Below are positions 45,443 through 53,266 of a stretch of DNA of 64,000 bases, piece after piece (the first letter of the stretch is position 1; every line of letters begins with the position of its first letter). Source of the DNA: Lachnospiraceae bacterium (GTDB lineage Bacteria; Bacillota; Clostridia; Lachnospirales; Lachnospiraceae). Under the pieces are notes generated by a model. The model saw only the letters and a list, made by a program, of their open reading frames with translations, did no database searches and was not told where the DNA came from. The position numbers and the translations under genes were made by a program. The stretch covers positions 1 to 64,000 of the forward strand of contig JAGAOO010000075.1 of NCBI GenBank assembly GCA_017623675.1, in the 5' to 3' direction.

Positions 45443-45877
45443 TTATTTCACCAACTCCTGCATGGCTTCCAATGCCAGTTCATAGCCAAGCAGTCCCATA
45501 CCTACTATCTGCCCGTTGCACACCGGTGCTGTCACAGAGGTGTGACGGAATTCCTCCCGCTGATGTATATTGGAAATATGCACCTCTATCTTCGGCATCT
45601 GAACAGAAGCCAAAGCATCTCGCAAGGCATAACTGTAATGGGTATACGCGCCCGGATTGATGATAATTCCCTGTGTACCATCGGAATATGCCTCCTGAAT
45701 CCGGTCAATCAGACCACCTTCCGAATTACTTTGAAAAATATCAACCTCAATCTTCAATTCCCTTGCCTTTTCCTGAATCCGCTTACACAAGCTCTCATAA
45801 TTCTCTTCTCCATAAATTCCCTTTTCCCGAATTCCAAGGAAATTAATATTTGGTCCGTTCATAACTAACAATTTCAT
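45443..45877 (-). CDS. aroQ: Type II 3-dehydroquinate dehydratase
   Basis: A 144-aa enzyme of the shikimate pathway. Signatures are LVMNGPNINFLGIREKGIYG (active Tyr in the lid), NPGAYTHYSYALRDA and VHISNIHQREEFRHTS. The ATG at 45877 gives the normal length; earlier in-frame starts lack support. It is 80 bases after aroE-aroK, whose product uses its product. Confidence 0.95.
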   Translation of the reverse strand: MKLLVMNGPNINFLGIREKGIYGEENYESLCKRIQEKARELKIEVDIFQSNSEGGLIDRIQEAYSDGTQGIIINPGAYTHYSYALRDALASVQMPKIEVHISNIHQREEFRHTSVTAPVCNGQIVGMGLLGYELALEAMQELVK

Positions 45878-45957
45878 GATTTTCACTTCCATTCTTTTAT
45901 CCATTTGATTATTTATTATCAATACTTATTTTTTTACTTATTTATTCTTTTGATTTT

Positions 45958-47352
45958 TTATCTTAATTGCCTTTTATTACTTACCTGATAAATCTCCGCG
46001 GCAATTGCATCCACATTCCGTCCATCTGTCTTGACTTCCACATGTGCCGCTCTAGAATAAATCGGATGCCTTTGATGCATCATGACATGAATTTTCTCCT
46101 GTGGATTCTCACATATTAGTAACGGTCGGTTCTGATTCTCTTTTACACGATTCCAGATTTCTTCTTCCGAAGCCTGCAAATAAAAGACCTGACCCAATTC
46201 ACGAAGCAGTCTTGCATTTTCCCTTCGAAGCGGCATCCCACCTCCTGTTGCAATCAAACCATGTCTGGTATTTGTAATGAGTTCCTGTAAAACCACTGTC
46301 TCCAGTTGGCGGAAATACTCCTCGCCCTCCTCAGCAAAGATTTGAGATATACTTCTGCCTTCTCTTTCTTCAATATAAGCATCAGTGTCAATAAATGTGT
46401 ACCCGTACTTTTCTTCTATCCGATGACCAATGGTTGTTTTTCCGGAACCCATAAAACCAATTAACACAATATTATCTCCTGAAGGATGAATGGCTTCATA
46501 CAAACGGTCATAGACCAAATCTGCCTGTTCTTCCGTTACCACAACCTGGTTCCAAAGCTCATAGGCAATAATACCCTGATATAACAACATTTTCAAACCA
46601 TTAAATGCCTGCCCGCCTGCTTTCTGTACCAGTCTCATAAAATGTGTCACAGCCGGATTATAAATTAAGTCCACACCAACAGCTACCTTTTCATAAAATT
46701 CCGGTGTTTCAATTATCACCTGCTCTACATTCGGGCTTAAACCAACGGATGTACATTGAAAAACAATCCAGGAATCTCCCGGCACATTTTTCCATTCTTC
46801 TAAAGTCATTGCCTGCATGACTGATGTATGAAACAATTGATTCATCTGCGTTGCAATCTCCCTTGCTTTTTCCAAGGTTCGATTCAACATAAATACCGCT
46901 TTCGCCTGTTCCTGCAAACACATATATGCTACTGCTTTTGAGGCGCCACCGGCACCCAGAATCACAACCGTTTTACCCTTTAATTCAATCCCTTCCGATT
47001 GTATCGCACGCAACAGACCCGGCATATCGGTATTATATCCCTTATAGCCGGTATTTGTACGAACCAGTGTATTTACAGCCCCAATCCCTTGTGCAACAGA
47101 ATCCAGTTCCACAACCGAATGCATCACTTGATTTTTATGAGGCACCGTTACATTCAGCCCTAGAACATTCAAATCAAATGCTCCCTGCACCGCTGATGAT
47201 ACCCCGGCACCCTCTACACGAAACGGAACATATACTTCGTTCAACTGTAATAATTCACTCAAGGTATTATGTATTATCGGTGAAAGTGTATGCTCCACCG
47301 GATTTCCCAACAAACCCAATACTCTGGTTTGACCACTTATTTGCTGTTTCAC
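45958..47352 (-). CDS. aroEK: Bifunctional shikimate dehydrogenase / shikimate kinase
   Basis: A 464-aa fusion. The AroE half (1-275) has the substrate site NPVEHTLSPIIHN, catalytic Lys73 in NVTVPHK, Asp109 in NTD and the NADP loop LGAGGASKAVA. The AroK half (about 293-455) has the P-loop GFMGSGKTT, DTDAYIE for shikimate, GGGMPLR and the RPLL lid. Two consecutive reactions (3-dehydroshikimate to shikimate to shikimate-3-phosphate) would occur in one chain. The start is GTG at 47352 with AAAGGAG upstream. There is no sign of a stop or frameshift between halves. Confidence 0.94.
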   Translation of the reverse strand: MKQQISGQTRVLGLLGNPVEHTLSPIIHNTLSELLQLNEVYVPFRVEGAGVSSAVQGAFDLNVLGLNVTVPHKNQVMHSVVELDSVAQGIGAVNTLVRTNTGYKGYNTDMPGLLRAIQSEGIELKGKTVVILGAGGASKAVAYMCLQEQAKAVFMLNRTLEKAREIATQMNQLFHTSVMQAMTLEEWKNVPGDSWIVFQCTSVGLSPNVEQVIIETPEFYEKVAVGVDLIYNPAVTHFMRLVQKAGGQAFNGLKMLLYQGIIAYELWNQVVVTEEQADLVYDRLYEAIHPSGDNIVLIGFMGSGKTTIGHRIEEKYGYTFIDTDAYIEEREGRSISQIFAEEGEEYFRQLETVVLQELITNTRHGLIATGGGMPLRRENARLLRELGQVFYLQASEEEIWNRVKENQNRPLLICENPQEKIHVMMHQRHPIYSRAAHVEVKTDGRNVDAIAAEIYQVSNKRQLR

Positions 47353-47365
47353 TATACCAACTCCT

Positions 47366-47914
47366 TTACCGGTAATGTTCCGGTATGTTTTCTTCGTATC
47401 CTCTTCGATTCGGTGTATTGCTGTTATACTTCCTGCTTCTCCGATAAAAGTGCAGACATACAGATTCTAGCATTCGTTTCAAGACAATCCAAAAGCTTTC
47501 TTTCTTTTGAATGGGTCCAACTAAAACACTGTAATATCCAACTCTGTTTGCGCCTATAATATCTGTCAGCAATTGGTCTCCTACAAAAAGTATCTTATCT
47601 GCTTCTACCTGCAAGATTTCTGCTGCCTGCTGATATCCCCGCTTAAATGGTTTTCCTGCATTACTGATATATTTTGCTCCCATTGCCTGTGCAAATGGAG
47701 CTACACGTCGTTCATTATTATTGGATACAAAACAAATCTGATAACCTAATTCTTTTAAATGATTACATAATCGAATAGAACGTTCATCTGCCGGTGCACC
47801 ATGAGGTACTAACGTATTATCAATATCAAAAATAATTCCTCGATACCCTTTATCATAAAATTCTTCAAATGGAATCTGGTATGTAGAACCAAATTCTTCT
47901 TTTGGATAAATCAC
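47366..47914 (-). CDS. yqeG: YqeG-family HAD phosphatase
   Basis: A 182-aa HAD-superfamily phosphatase, class IIIA. Motif I is FDIDNTLVPHG, motif II the SNNNERR region, motif III Lys in KPFKRG and motif IV GDQLLTDIIGANR. The GTG at 47914 has GGAGG at 7 bases and gives the expected start VIYPKEEF; the longer frame reaches into the terminator of the next gene. The substrate is unknown, though relatives act on phosphatidylglycerophosphate or sugars. Confidence 0.88.
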   Translation of the reverse strand: MIYPKEEFGSTYQIPFEEFYDKGYRGIIFDIDNTLVPHGAPADERSIRLCNHLKELGYQICFVSNNNERRVAPFAQAMGAKYISNAGKPFKRGYQQAAEILQVEADKILFVGDQLLTDIIGANRVGYYSVLVGPIQKKESFWIVLKRMLESVCLHFYRRSRKYNSNTPNRRGYEENIPEHYR

Positions 47915-47991
47915 TTCAAAACCTCCAAATGTCTTCCCTGTCACATCACATTCTAATATTGTAACATAAAACCCTAATCGACACAATGAAA

Positions 47992-48037
47992 AACACCCAG
48001 ACCATCCGAAGTTTTTCCTTCCAACGGTTTGGGTGTT
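47992..48037 (-). terminator. Terminator of the 3D-domain gene
   Basis: Outer stem AACACCCA/TGGGTGTT with further imperfect pairing inside, followed on the minus strand by a run of T. It lies 29 bases after the stop codon of the gene at 48066. Confidence 0.75.
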
Positions 48038-48065
48038 ACTGTTATTAAACATTATGATACTTTTG

Positions 48066-48962
48066 TTATTTAACTGTCTCTTCTGATACCACTTCTGTTG
48101 TTGCTTTGCTCCCCTGTGTTGTATCAGTTACAGATTCAGTTGTTGCATGTGTACTTCCTTCCGTACTGGTGCTAATTGTTTCGGTTGTATTTTCTCCTGC
48201 TACATTTCCTTCTGTTGCAGCCTCAGTCGTTGTTGTTTCAATATCCGGAGTTTCAGAAATTGTTTCTACTACAACCGTTGATGCATTCTCACTAGTGCCA
48301 ACATAACGATACACTCTTACATATCTCTTACCATAAATCAAAGCTTCCTGATGGCTGGCAAAGTAAATATCAATACGATTACCACGAATCGCACCGCCAC
48401 GATCCTCTACAGTATATACCTTTCCATTAATGACTACTTGTGTTCCAAACGGAAGCACACTGGTATCTGCCGCAATGGTATGATTTGCCTGAGCAATTAC
48501 ACCACAGGCAGTCACGCCGTTTGTCTTACCACAGCATACTGCACACGCACAATAACCGGTAGTCAGATACGTACCTAAACATTCATAACCATTCATAGAA
48601 GGATCCGCATATACAGGATTAGCAGACAATGCACTATAGCTTTGAGCCACGACTGCTGTTGTCTTTTCTTCCACTTCTGCAGTCTCAGGTTCTATCTCCC
48701 CTGCTGCCAGTAAAGCTTCCTCTACAATCACCTGATTCTGAATAATATTATAATCTTCATGTTGTACATCACCAAATGCATAGGTTTCTTCCTGCGTACA
48801 TTCGCTTAATGCCACCTGTTTGAAAGGCTGAACATTTTTAGCAGCTTCTCCATTAACCGTAATTAACGCTGCACAAGCAAAAGAAGCGGAAACTGTAAGC
48901 AGTAAAATACGCTTGCCAAATGCTTTTACGTTATTCATAAGTTGTACAAGTTGCTTTTCCAT
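48066..48962 (-). CDS. Secreted 3D-domain protein
   Basis: A 298-aa protein with an N-terminal signal or anchor (about 17-36), a linker, and a 3D domain (about 125-220) with the three Asp: AADTSVLPFGT, VEDRGGAIRG and RIDIYFAS. The fold resembles MltA lytic transglycosylase, so a peptidoglycan role is likely. The domain has an unusual cluster of Cys (GYCACAVCCGKT). The C-terminal ~75 residues are Thr/Ser/Glu-rich, suggesting a cell-surface linker. AAAGGG precedes the start. It is divergent from rnpB. Confidence 0.87.
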   Translation of the reverse strand: MEKQLVQLMNNVKAFGKRILLLTVSASFACAALITVNGEAAKNVQPFKQVALSECTQEETYAFGDVQHEDYNIIQNQVIVEEALLAAGEIEPETAEVEEKTTAVVAQSYSALSANPVYADPSMNGYECLGTYLTTGYCACAVCCGKTNGVTACGVIAQANHTIAADTSVLPFGTQVVINGKVYTVEDRGGAIRGNRIDIYFASHQEALIYGKRYVRVYRYVGTSENASTVVVETISETPDIETTTTEAATEGNVAGENTTETISTSTEGSTHATTESVTDTTQGSKATTEVVSEETVK

Positions 48963-49127
48963 TTCAAAATCCCTTTCAAGTGTTAATTACTTGTTTCAAA
49001 ATGTTACATAATTGTTACATCTGTGTTGCATTATATGATGATTTTAAGAAAAGGTCAAGCAAAATAACATTTTTTCGTTTTTTTAAACATGAAATCATAA
49101 GATATTTGTTTAAATTGCTGGTAGGAC

Positions 49128-49156
49128 TTTACAAAAAAACACTGAAATGCTAAAAT
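49128..49156 (+). promoter_or_regulatory. Promoter of rnpB
   Basis: TTTACA (49128-49133), a 17-base spacer and TAAAAT (49151-49156), ending 5 bases before the RNA begins. Confidence 0.6.
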
Positions 49157-49160
49157 TCCA

Positions 49161-49510
49161 AGGTGAGTCGGACAGGTGATCGCGGCTGCAAGTGCCGAAA
49201 GGCCGCAGGTGAGGAAAGTCCGGGCTTCATAGGGCAGGGTGCCGGATAACGTCCGGTGGAGGCGACTCCCAGACCAGTGCAACAGAAATATACCGCCAGG
49301 AATTCCTGGTAAGGGTGGAACGGCGAGGTAAGAGCTCACCGCTTGTCTGGTAACAGACAAGGCTCTGTAAACTCCACTCGAAGCAAGACCGAACAGAAAG
49401 CGATACAGTTGCCCGCTGTGCTTTCGGGTAGGTTGCTGGAACCGTTTGGCAACAAACGGTCTAGATAGATGATCACCCACGACATAACCCGGCTTATCGT
49501 CCGACTCCCA
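49161..49510 (+). ncRNA. rnpB: RNase P RNA, class A
   Basis: About 350 bases with the conserved regions of the catalytic RNA of RNase P, which trims tRNA 5' ends: GAGGAAAGTCCGGGCT, CATAGGGCAGGGTGCC, ACAGAAATATACCGCC, GGTAAGAGCTCACCGC, and the 3' part ending ACGACATAACCCGGCTTA. The 5' GAGTCGGAC pairs with 3' GTCCGACTC to close the molecule. The layout is class A, not the Bacillus class B type. It is on the plus strand. Confidence 0.95.
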
Positions 49511-49524
49511 TTAAATGCAAAAAA

Positions 49525-49558
49525 GGTTGCCATCTGTTTCAAGATGACAACCCCTTTT
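49525..49558 (+). terminator. rnpB terminator
   Basis: Imperfect stem GGTTGCCATC/GATGACAACC, followed by CCTTTTAT. It also lies just past the 3' end of the convergent unknown gene at 49581. Confidence 0.65.
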
Positions 49559-49580
49559 ATACCCCCAATATATACGAAAA

Positions 49581-50297
49581 TTAGATAGTACACGTTTTTA
49601 ATAACTGACTTTCATGCCAGTATAGATAATTGGTAATCAGAACACTTGATGTATCCGGAAATTCTTTCATTAGTTCTTCTTTCGTAACCGGTATATCTCC
49701 TACCGTTATTGCCAACTTCTGAATTTCTTCAATTACCTCTAATTTCATCTGACGGTCCATATAAGTCATGATGTGACGGATTTTCTTTGGTAGAAATGGA
49801 ATCATGGAACGAAGTGCCGTATCACTGTCCACTTCTATGTATCGGTTTACCAAATCAAACATCACAGCCTGTTCATCATATGGAATCCCTGCATGTCTGG
49901 CAACAATCCTTTCACAATTCTTCAGCAAATCACCGGTCTGTACCTGATAGCTGTTCAAACCAAAATCATGAAAGCACTCCTGAAACATGTCCAATTGATG
50001 TCGTTGAGTATACTGTGATAAATCCTCAAACGATTGAAACAACTCATGATTCATCTTCGCGTATTTTTCATCCCAATAAATAAAATTGTAGGTCCAATAT
50101 ACCGCCATGCACAGCATAAAATCGTCTGCAAAATTACTATTATTGGCGAATGCAAAAAGGGATTTTAGCTTGATTCCTAATCGTCTATAGTCATTCTCAC
50201 TAAGTTCCAAATCACTAAGGGTACGTACATTATGTATTTCCCGCTCGAAATACATTTGCATCTCTTGTAAGTCGAATTTTGGTTCCTGTATTCCCAT
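49581..50297 (-). CDS. Unknown protein with a Spo0A-type box in its promoter
   Basis: A 238-aa protein I do not recognise. It is helical in character, with no signal or membrane segment, and has an aromatic-rich region (about residues 58-78: CMAVYWTYNFIYWDEKY). The C-terminal part (IQKLAITVGDIPVTKEELMK) may form a winged helix. AAAGGAGG precedes the ATG at 50297 by 7 bases; the longer frame to 50426 is not supported. Its promoter region has a perfect 0A box (see 50376-50397), so expression at sporulation onset is plausible. It is convergent with rnpB. Confidence 0.75.
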   Translation of the reverse strand: MGIQEPKFDLQEMQMYFEREIHNVRTLSDLELSENDYRRLGIKLKSLFAFANNSNFADDFMLCMAVYWTYNFIYWDEKYAKMNHELFQSFEDLSQYTQRHQLDMFQECFHDFGLNSYQVQTGDLLKNCERIVARHAGIPYDEQAVMFDLVNRYIEVDSDTALRSMIPFLPKKIRHIMTYMDRQMKLEVIEEIQKLAITVGDIPVTKEELMKEFPDTSSVLITNYLYWHESQLLKTCTI

Positions 50298-50375
50298 ATA
50301 CATTCCTCCTTTATATAGTTTCACATCACATTTTATTCTGTTTCCTTTCTTTTTATGATTTGTTTCTATAGACAT

Positions 50376-50397
50376 ATTATATAACTTTTCGACAAAA
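50376..50397 (-). promoter_or_regulatory. 0A box and -10 of the unknown gene
   Basis: On the minus strand TTTTGTCGAA (50397-50388) is a perfect match to the Spo0A box TTTTGTCRAA. TATAAT (50381-50376) follows 6 bases later, about 80 bases before the start codon. No good -35 box exists (TGGACT at the right spacing), as in promoters that need Spo0A for activation. The rest of 50298-50624 is AT-rich and holds only this and the promoter of the next gene. Confidence 0.6.
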
Positions 50398-50569
50398 AAG
50401 TCCATGTTATTCGTCTTTTTATACACATTTTTTCCTATTTACACAAATTTCAATCCATTTTTGTAAGAACTTGTCCTGTTTTTTGTACATTTTATACATA
50501 AGTTTATATAATTTTTATAAATTTATGCTAAAACATCCTCTTTGTTTCAACCGATTTTTCCTCTTTTCC

Positions 50570-50598
50570 TTGCCCTTTTTCTTACAATATACTAAAAT
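50570..50598 (+). promoter_or_regulatory. Possible promoter of the AP2-like gene
   Basis: TTGCCC (50570-50575), 17-base spacer, TAAAAT (50593-50598), 27 bases before the ATG. The -35 box is weak. Confidence 0.45.
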
Positions 50599-50624
50599 TA
50601 TAAAAAAAATCAGGAGTCAGTTTC

Positions 50625-51434
50625 ATGGAGCATTTACCCGGTATTTCAACTGCATATAGAAAAGACGGAAGCTGCTATTATCGTGCATCTATTACCTATA
50701 GAAATAAGCATATCAGCTTAGGCAGCTTTGATTCTCCAGAAGCCGGTTCTTGTGCTTATCAGGAAGCCTGGCAAATACTGAATGGAGAAACCGTTCCCTT
50801 AATTGAAGAGTACCCTGACCATTCTACTCTCCCATTTACCAAATATGTTACCTTAATCAATTTCCGAAAGAATGGGATTTATATAAAGACGCCAATTTAC
50901 TTATTTCCAGGGTACTTTCTATACTACTTCCAACCGAATTTTGCTTTAAAATTCGATAAAGATGACTTGTTTTTTTATTCCACCCATACCATCCAACAGC
51001 GGGGCGGCTATCTTTTTATTTGCCATTATGGCAGTCAATATGGAATTCTTTCCCGCTATGGAATTCGCAAATTCGCAGTGGAGGGACGAGATTACCTCTT
51101 TATGAATGGTGATAATCGGGATTATCGCTATCAGAATATCAAAGTATTAAATCATTATATGGGAGTCTTAGAAGAAAGCAAAGGCGGTAAAACGTTTTAT
51201 ACCGCTTCTATTCATATTAACGGCAACTACATAATTGGAAGATATGCAACAGAGACAGATGCGGCCATAGCTTATAACAAAGCTGCCGATATCTTGAATC
51301 AGGCAGGATTTGAAAAACAGTTTATTCGTAATTATATTAGCAACCTTACTAAAGAAACTTATCTGTCCCGCTATGATGCCCTTACCATTTCCAAAAAAAT
51401 ATATACTGTAATAAATTCATCTCCTTCCTCATAA
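50625..51434 (+). CDS. Protein with two AP2-like DNA-binding domains around a degenerate HNH-like core
   Basis: A 269-aa protein. Both ends have the AP2/ERF-like pattern found in homing endonucleases: residues about 5-52 (YYRASITYRNKHISLGSFDS, then AYQEAW) and about 178-228 (FYTASIHINGNYIIGRYATE, then AIAYNKAADIL). Between them, NGDNRDYRYQNIKVLNHYMG resembles the end of the HNH module (normally D.N.LDNR..NLR), but the catalytic histidines are not seen. It may be a domesticated endonuclease now acting as a DNA-binding protein. CAGGAG precedes the start. It is followed at 34 bases by the deacetylase gene. Confidence 0.75.
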   Translation: MEHLPGISTAYRKDGSCYYRASITYRNKHISLGSFDSPEAGSCAYQEAWQILNGETVPLIEEYPDHSTLPFTKYVTLINFRKNGIYIKTPIYLFPGYFLYYFQPNFALKFDKDDLFFYSTHTIQQRGGYLFICHYGSQYGILSRYGIRKFAVEGRDYLFMNGDNRDYRYQNIKVLNHYMGVLEESKGGKTFYTASIHINGNYIIGRYATETDAAIAYNKAADILNQAGFEKQFIRNYISNLTKETYLSRYDALTISKKIYTVINSSPSS

Positions 51435-51468
51435 ACTAACAACAACAAATGCCGGATATGGACACCTT

Positions 51469-52299
51469 ATGAAATCACTACAGGAACATCAGAATTCTAT
51501 TACTTCTCTTTATCAGGAAATTAATACATCTTACATGAAGGTGATGACTGTCATTCTGCTTGCTGCGGTCTGTCTATACGCAGCTCTTTCTTTCCACACC
51601 GCTCAGACCAATAATCAGGCAACCATTTCAACCCTCTCTTCATCCAGCCGCGGCGAACTTCCTATCTATAGTGTAGAAACAGAAGAACGCGTTGTAGCAT
51701 TAACCTTTGACGCAGCCTGGGGAGATGAAGATTTAGCCGACATCCTTGCTACTTTGGAATCTCACCAAGCAAAAGCAACCTTCTTCGTTTCGGGAGACTG
51801 GGTTGACCGTTATCCGGATGCAGTACAATCCATACATGCTGCCGGGCACGAGCTTGCGAATCATGGTACAAATCATAAACATATGCCTCAATTAAGCCAG
51901 GAAGAAATGATAAAAGAAATTATGGAATGCCATCAGCAGGTCTATGCACTGACACAAACCAACATGACTGCGTTTCGAGCGCCTTATAGTGATTGGAACG
52001 ATCAGGTAGTGAAAGTTGCAAAATCCTGTGGATATTCCAGCATTAATCAAAATGTAGATTCCGTTGACTGGAAAGATTATGGAGTAGATAGCATTATACA
52101 AACGGTTATGGAAGATCCTGATTTAGATAATGGTGCCATCATTCTCTTACATAATGGTGCCACTTATACCAGTGCTGCGTTGGATGAATTACTTACCCGG
52201 TTAGAGAATGAAGGTTATACCTTTGTTCCTATTTCTGAATTGATCTATACAGACAATTATACCCTTGACCATACAGGACGCCAGTTTCCGGCTTCTTGA
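51469..52299 (+). CDS. Polysaccharide deacetylase (PdaB-like)
   Basis: A 276-aa membrane-anchored protein. One helix lies at about residues 23-43, with the catalytic NodB domain outside. Motifs are TFDAAWG (first Asp retained; the second of the usual DD is Ala, as in PdaB relatives), the zinc pair in HGTNHKH, FRAPYSDWN and the final LLHNG. PdaB-type enzymes act on peptidoglycan in sporulation, so a spore cortex role is possible. No strong ribosome binding site is seen, so it may be coupled to the AP2-like gene upstream. Confidence 0.87.
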   Translation: MKSLQEHQNSITSLYQEINTSYMKVMTVILLAAVCLYAALSFHTAQTNNQATISTLSSSSRGELPIYSVETEERVVALTFDAAWGDEDLADILATLESHQAKATFFVSGDWVDRYPDAVQSIHAAGHELANHGTNHKHMPQLSQEEMIKEIMECHQQVYALTQTNMTAFRAPYSDWNDQVVKVAKSCGYSSINQNVDSVDWKDYGVDSIIQTVMEDPDLDNGAIILLHNGATYTSAALDELLTRLENEGYTFVPISELIYTDNYTLDHTGRQFPAS

Positions 52300-52447
52300 A
52301 TTTGCAAAATTTGGAATTCTTTTGTCAGAGACTTCCTAATTAGAAAACATGAAATTGTTAATACTAATGATAGCGACAAAAAGATTGTATGTCTTTTTGC
52401 CCAATGGAATTCCGATTCCAAATCTCAAAACGCAAAGGAGTCTGATT

Positions 52448-52849
52448 ATGAAACGAATCAAACAAATCATGATTTTATGCGGTTGTCTTACATTACTGGC
52501 ATGTACAGCAATAGGATGTAACCGAAACGGAGCCAACAATACAACCGATAACAACAGTGATGCCAATAACGGAAATAATACCGGCAATGCTGTAGAAAAC
52601 GTCGGCAACGATATTGGTAATATGGTAGATGACGCAGGAAATGCCGTAAATGATGCCGCAGAAGGTGCCGGTGATGTTATTCGTGATGTTACAGACGGTA
52701 CTGACAATTTGGTTAATGATGTAACAAATGGTACTAACACCAATTCAACCAACCCTTCAAACAGTACAGAGACCAACAACAATGGCAGCACAGAAGGCAA
52801 TCGTACCACAAACGGTACTGAATCAACCAGAACCGGCGCAACAAGATAG
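52448..52849 (+). CDS. Low-complexity lipoprotein
   Basis: A 133-aa protein with a lipoprotein signal (MKRIKQIMILCGCLTLLAC, possible lipobox at LLAC or IGC). The mature part is Asn/Thr/Gly/Asp-rich with repeats of the kind GNxVxDAGNAVNDAAEGAGD, without catalytic motifs. AAAGGAG precedes the ATG at 52448; the longer frame to 52349 is not supported. Function unknown, possibly a surface spacer. Confidence 0.8.
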   Translation: MKRIKQIMILCGCLTLLACTAIGCNRNGANNTTDNNSDANNGNNTGNAVENVGNDIGNMVDDAGNAVNDAAEGAGDVIRDVTDGTDNLVNDVTNGTNTNSTNPSNSTETNNNGSTEGNRTTNGTESTRTGATR

Positions 52850-52855
52850 TTTCAG

Positions 52856-52898
52856 AAAAGGAAATGGCATATGAACAATTGTTCAACCATTTCCTTTT
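52856..52898. terminator. Bidirectional terminator between convergent genes
   Basis: A perfect 12-bp stem AAAAGGAAATGG/CCATTTCCTTTT with an inner AACAATTGTT palindrome. T runs on both sides allow it to serve the lipoprotein gene (plus) and the membrane protein gene (minus), whose last codons overlap it. Confidence 0.8.
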
Positions 52899-53233
52899 TC
52901 TTTTCTACGTTCCATTTCATCATATTGCTCATACATGTATTGTACTCCATTTTCCAATACATAATAATGTGCAATATATGGTATCAAAAGTACCAGCAGA
53001 ACAATTAGCAAAAGGACAAAGAGAAGCTTTTCTGTCATCACAGTCATTATAAAAACTAAAACAGTCAATAAAGCAAAGAGAATCATAATAAACTCATGTA
53101 CCAATCGTTCATGCATAAAGAATTGAATTTGAATCAAATGCTTTTCCTGTTCTTTTTCATAATCGATTTCCTCTGGTGGATTTTTTAATAATTCATCTAT
53201 TCGTTTTATATACCCTTGTATTTTCTTTCTCAT
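52883..53233 (-). CDS. Small membrane protein, two helices
   Basis: A 116-aa protein. A charged N-terminal helical segment (1-40) precedes two membrane helices (about 48-66 and 69-90) and a charged C-terminus (YEQYDEMERRKEKGNG). No family is recognised. AAAGGAG precedes the start. It follows the subtilase gene by 33 bases and may be co-transcribed with it. Confidence 0.7.
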   Translation of the reverse strand: MRKKIQGYIKRIDELLKNPPEEIDYEKEQEKHLIQIQFFMHERLVHEFIMILFALLTVLVFIMTVMTEKLLFVLLLIVLLVLLIPYIAHYYVLENGVQYMYEQYDEMERRKEKGNG

Positions 53234-53266
53234 TTTCTAAACTCCTTTGTAATTGAATCTCTGTAT

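Noticed and set aside
45311-45868. 185-codon open frame on the plus strand
   Set aside because: Antisense to aroQ and the efp start; a shadow.
49055-49593. Open frames on the minus strand over the RNase P RNA
   Set aside because: They lie antisense to a clear structured RNA and have no ribosome site or protein similarity.
52448-52849. CRISPR-like or tandem repeats in the lipoprotein gene
   Set aside because: The Asn/Thr/Gly repeats are low-complexity coding sequence without regular spacing; no CRISPR array is seen anywhere in the window.
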